Assembly: GCA_947626205.1 (NCBI GenBank)
Contig: CANQRO010000057.1
Location: forward strand, 1-9,294
DNA: 9,294 nt
DNA from: an uncultured Clostridia bacterium
GTDB taxonomy: Bacteria > Bacillota > Clostridia > TANB77 > CAG-508
Direction: 5' to 3'
A program made the position numbers and the translations under genes. Below are positions 7,332 through 9,294 of this stretch, piece by piece. Under the pieces are notes generated by a model that had not been told where the DNA came from, did not search any database, and worked only from the letters and a program-made list of their open reading frames with translations. Position 1 is the stretch's first letter. Every line of letters starts with the position of its first letter.

Positions 7332-7360
7332 ATTATATCAAAATAAAAAAACATAGACAA
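7332..7360 (-). promoter_or_regulatory. promoter of the priA-def-fmt cluster
   Basis: TATAAT (7332-7337), extended by an upstream TGA to TGnTATAAT, lies 17 bases from TTGTCT (7355-7360, four of six matches to TTGACA). The inferred start near 7325 leaves about 20 bases of leader, just enough for the AAGGGA site. This is the best promoter in the window and fits constitutive sigma-A expression. Confidence 0.75.
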
Positions 7361-7396
7361 GCCTTATTAAAAACTTTTGGAGGCTATTTTTCTTAT

Positions 7397-7438
7397 AGTA
7401 CTAAAGGAAGTAAACACGTATTTACTTCCTTTAGTACT
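7397..7438 (-). repeat. 18-bp perfect inverted repeat between the variable pilin gene and priA
   Basis: Arms 7397-7414 and 7421-7438 are exact inverted copies (AGTACTAAAGGAAGTAAA and its complement) around a six-base loop. It lies about 70 bases beyond the stop of the pilin-like gene and 37 bases upstream of the priA -35. After the hairpin the minus strand reads ATAAGAAAAATAG, with no T run, so it is not a standard terminator, although a 3'-end stabiliser or factor-assisted stop would fit. A hairpin downstream of the variable region also occurs in DGR targets, usually much closer. Confidence 0.8.
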
Positions 7439-7450
7439 TACAACTCTATT

Positions 7451-7479
7451 ATTTTGTATTTCCTTAGCTTATACAAAAT
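7451..7479 (-). repeat. 9-bp perfect inverted repeat just after the variable pilin gene
   Basis: ATTTTGTAT (7451-7459) and ATACAAAAT (7471-7479) pair perfectly around an 11-base loop, 30 bases after the stop codon. It is AT-rich with no T tract after it on the minus strand, so a weak hairpin at most. It forms a tandem pair with the stronger repeat 12 bases further on. Confidence 0.45.
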
Positions 7480-7509
7480 TTATTGTGCTTCTTTATTTAT
7501 TCTATTGCA

Positions 7510-9294
7510 TTAACTCTCAGCTGGCGAACCGACTAACACGGCACGCAAGCCACTGCCGAAATCGGGAACACCATCAGTTCTATAAAAAGAAAACAAACCA
7601 GTGTTGCCCTTAACGTCCCACCTGCCACCATGTCGCTGGAATGGAGATACCCATGCGGCAAATATAGAAAAGCCACTATACCATGATGTTTTTTCTATAC
7701 CATCTTTAGAAGTTTCTCTGATTGCATCTCCAAATATTCTTATATTTGTTTCATAATTTTTTTTACTTAAATCATTTATATTGCTGTTCGTACCTGTATC
7801 TTCTGAACTATGTGGGTATAGCATTGTATATTTTGTAGATTTTCCACCTGCCGAAATTAAACTGTTTCCATGGTGAGTTAAGTGAGAGTTTCCATTTGCT
7901 GTATATCCTGCGGTTCTTTCCCATAGTCCTCCACTTAAATCATATATTCCATATATTGTTCCTGTTGAACTTGCTTTTGTGCCTGTTTTTTGTTTCCATG
8001 TATATACTCCATTTGTTGGAGAATCTGCACTTGCATTTTTTAATCCTTTTACTTGCTCTTCTGTTAGGATTTTTTCTTCATTATCAATACTTCCATCTGT
8101 TAATCCTGTTACTGCATATGCACTTTCTATACCTATTTTTCCTGCACTATTTGTTCTTGTTCCACTTTCACCTTTTACTTTTCCACTGTTTAAACTTATG
8201 TTGTTTATGGCTATATTTTGTCCATTTAATCCATATTTACTCTGGCTTAAGTATGCTACTGCTCCCCATTCACTATCTTTCATTAAATGGCTATCCGTTT
8301 CATTACTACTTAGTCCATATGGATTATTAGATTTTACTAGTTCTTTTCCTAATAAAAATGCATCATTAGGATTTATATAATTCATTGAATATGTTGTTCC
8401 TGTAAATACTGGATATTTTATTGGTGTTGTTAAATTATTGTATACCCCATCTAACCAATTTCTTGCTGATACAGTTCCTTCACTGCCATTATTCTCTGCT
8501 GAACTAACATATACAGTTTGCTGGCTATAGTTTATACTTGTTGGTAATGCTTGTTTATTTGTATCTTCTATATTTCCTCCTGCATATCCTGCTTCAAATT
8601 TTGCTACCCATATTCCTGTTAGTTCTTTATCCCATCCTCCATTTTCAAATGGATTCTTTAACTTACTTTCATCTGTAAATGCTGGATGTACATAGTAGTC
8701 TTTTGTTGTATCTGCTATCTCATCATCTTTTAAATCCGATGCTCTTTTTGCTGTTTGTAATTCTCCATTTTCATCATAGTAATTATCACTTGTTCCTATT
8801 AAGAACTTTACATCTATTTTTCCTCCTCCACTTGCTATATTATCAATACTATAGCTTGGCTGCTCTGTTATCTTATATGCAAAGCGTGGTATCCATACCC
8901 ACATTGATCCATCATTCGTTTCTACATTCGCCCATCTTTTCTCTTTATAGTTATACCAGTTACCTGAATCAAAACCTTCTTCTCCTTCTTTTATTGTTTT
9001 TCCTATTTCACTATCTGTTGGCTCTTTAAACATTACTTTCTTCATTCCAGTTAATATCTCTGGTGGGTTTGGTAGTTCTTCTCCTTTTATCTCATTTCCA
9101 CTTAATATTCCATATATGTTACTTTGAAGTTCATTTAATTCTTTCTTTTCGTTTTCTTCTGCTTCTTTATAATCTTTTGATACACCTATTGCTTTTCGTA
9201 TTATTCCATTTTCATCCAATGCTAGGTTTAACGTTATTCCTGCTAATATTAGTAATACTATTATTGTTATTACTAATGCTATTAGTGTTACACC
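7510..9294 (-). CDS. prepilin-anchored surface protein with FGE/C-type-lectin-like C-terminus, probable DGR target (5' end off the window)
   Basis: 594 residues are visible, open at the right edge; the first visible residues GVTLIALVITI are a type IV prepilin N-terminus, so only a short leader is missing. Glu at position 5 of the mature helix, usual in major pilins, is Ala. The hydrophobic helix (about 1-24) is followed by a charged helical stretch (to about 65), then a long Gly/Ser/Asn/Thr-rich body. Segments such as SMWVWIPRFAY (130-140), GIWVAKFEAGY (227-237), DSEWGAVAYLSQSKYG (340-355) and YGIYDLSGGLWE (448-459) resemble formylglycine-generating-enzyme-like (SUMF1-type) C-type-lectin folds. 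The end, RHGGRWDVKG...LFSFYR...GSGLRAVLVG, matches the layout of DGR variable proteins (RGG...aGvF.F...GFRvvL). Its last 57 codons are GC-rich, unlike the rest. It is probably exported and displays a variable ligand-binding face. Catalytic FGE activity is not implied. Confidence 0.82.
   Translation of the reverse strand, partial: GVTLIALVITIIVLLILAGITLNLALDENGIIRKAIGVSKDYKEAEENEKKELNELQSNIYGILSGNEIKGEELPNPPEILTGMKKVMFKEPTDSEIGKTIKEGEEGFDSGNWYNYKEKRWANVETNDGSMWVWIPRFAYKITEQPSYSIDNIASGGGKIDVKFLIGTSDNYYDENGELQTAKRASDLKDDEIADTTKDYYVHPAFTDESKLKNPFENGGWDKELTGIWVAKFEAGYAGGNIEDTNKQALPTSINYSQQTVYVSSAENNGSEGTVSARNWLDGVYNNLTTPIKYPVFTGTTYSMNYINPNDAFLLGKELVKSNNPYGLSSNETDSHLMKDSEWGAVAYLSQSKYGLNGQNIAINNISLNSGKVKGESGTRTNSAGKIGIESAYAVTGLTDGSIDNEEKILTEEQVKGLKNASADSPTNGVYTWKQKTGTKASSTGTIYGIYDLSGGLWERTAGYTANGNSHLTHHGNSLISAGGKSTKYTMLYPHSSEDTGTNSNINDLSKKNYETNIRIFGDAIRETSKDGIEKTSWYSGFSIFAAWVSPFQRHGGRWDVKGNTGLFSFYRTDGVPDFGSGLRAVLVGSPAES
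7513..7686 (-). other. candidate DGR variable region at the 3' end of the pilin-like gene
   Basis: By hand count, 7511-7680 is about 49% GC (83 of 170), against roughly 32% in the next 60 bases and about 30% around. Codons change from A/T-ending to many C/G-ending ones (GCC, CAG, GGC, AGG, GAC, CCC, GTG). It encodes the last C-type-lectin segment, where DGRs place mutable positions, and ends in an invariant-looking block (GLRAVLVG) like the homing-initiation end. Mutagenesis of adenines in a GC-rich, AAC-rich template would give this composition. No template copy exists in the window, and the boundaries are approximate. Confidence 0.6.

Noticed and set aside
7896..9029. Open frames on the plus strand opposite the pilin-like gene (up to about 144 codons)
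   Set aside because: Their products are runs of Leu, His, Phe and Ser with no ribosome binding site, typical shadows of the AT-rich gene on the other strand.
9248..9277. Perfect 10-bp inverted repeat (ATTAGTAATA / TATTACTAAT) near the right edge
   Set aside because: It lies in the hydrophobic prepilin helix, where ATA, TTA and GTA codons alternate; such low-complexity coding sequence gives inverted repeats by chance.
1..9294. CRISPR array, insertion sequence or phage module
   Set aside because: No spaced direct repeats, no transposase or integrase coding sequence and no phage structural genes are visible; the nearest thing to a mobile signature is the DGR-like variable region.

Overview
The window is about 70% AT. 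Every gene I can support lies on the minus strand, so it reads right to left. Gene content and style (priA-def-fmt order, DUF4358/MBOAT/DHHW neighbours, a prepilin-like protein with a C-type-lectin tail, strong AGGAGG-like ribosome binding sites) suggest an uncultured low-GC Clostridia/Firmicutes, possibly a gut lineage. That placement is inference; there is no marker gene for a firm assignment.

Layout in transcription order: (1) 9294-7510, a large prepilin-anchored surface protein open at the right edge. Its last ~57 codons are strikingly GC-rich and read as the variable region of a diversity-generating retroelement (DGR) target. (2) 7509-7305, an intergenic stretch with two perfect inverted repeats (9-bp and 18-bp stems) and a good promoter. 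(3) The housekeeping cluster priA (primosomal helicase), def (peptide deformylase) and fmt (Met-tRNA formyltransferase). (4) A cell-surface O-acylation cassette: a membrane-anchored DUF4358 protein, an MBOAT acyltransferase and a DHHW/AlgX-like SGNH protein. (5) A tRNA-Thr(CGT) with its own promoter and terminator. (6) The first 25 codons of an unrecognised gene at the left edge.

Two otherwise well conserved genes carry single-base lesions. priA has an in-frame TGA between its winged-helix and helicase halves. The MBOAT gene has a one-base insertion directly after its conserved histidine. They may be real pseudogenes, consensus errors or strain-level variation; the DNA alone cannot decide. 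Neither looks like a recoding site: Trp is TGG throughout and no slippery sequence is evident.

Functionally, def and fmt act at the two ends of the formyl-methionine cycle and priA restarts stalled forks. The MBOAT/DHHW/DUF4358 trio probably modifies an envelope polymer. The pilin-like protein probably displays a hypervariable ligand-binding lectin fold outside the cell. No reverse transcriptase or template repeat is visible, so if the DGR reading is right its engine lies elsewhere in the genome.
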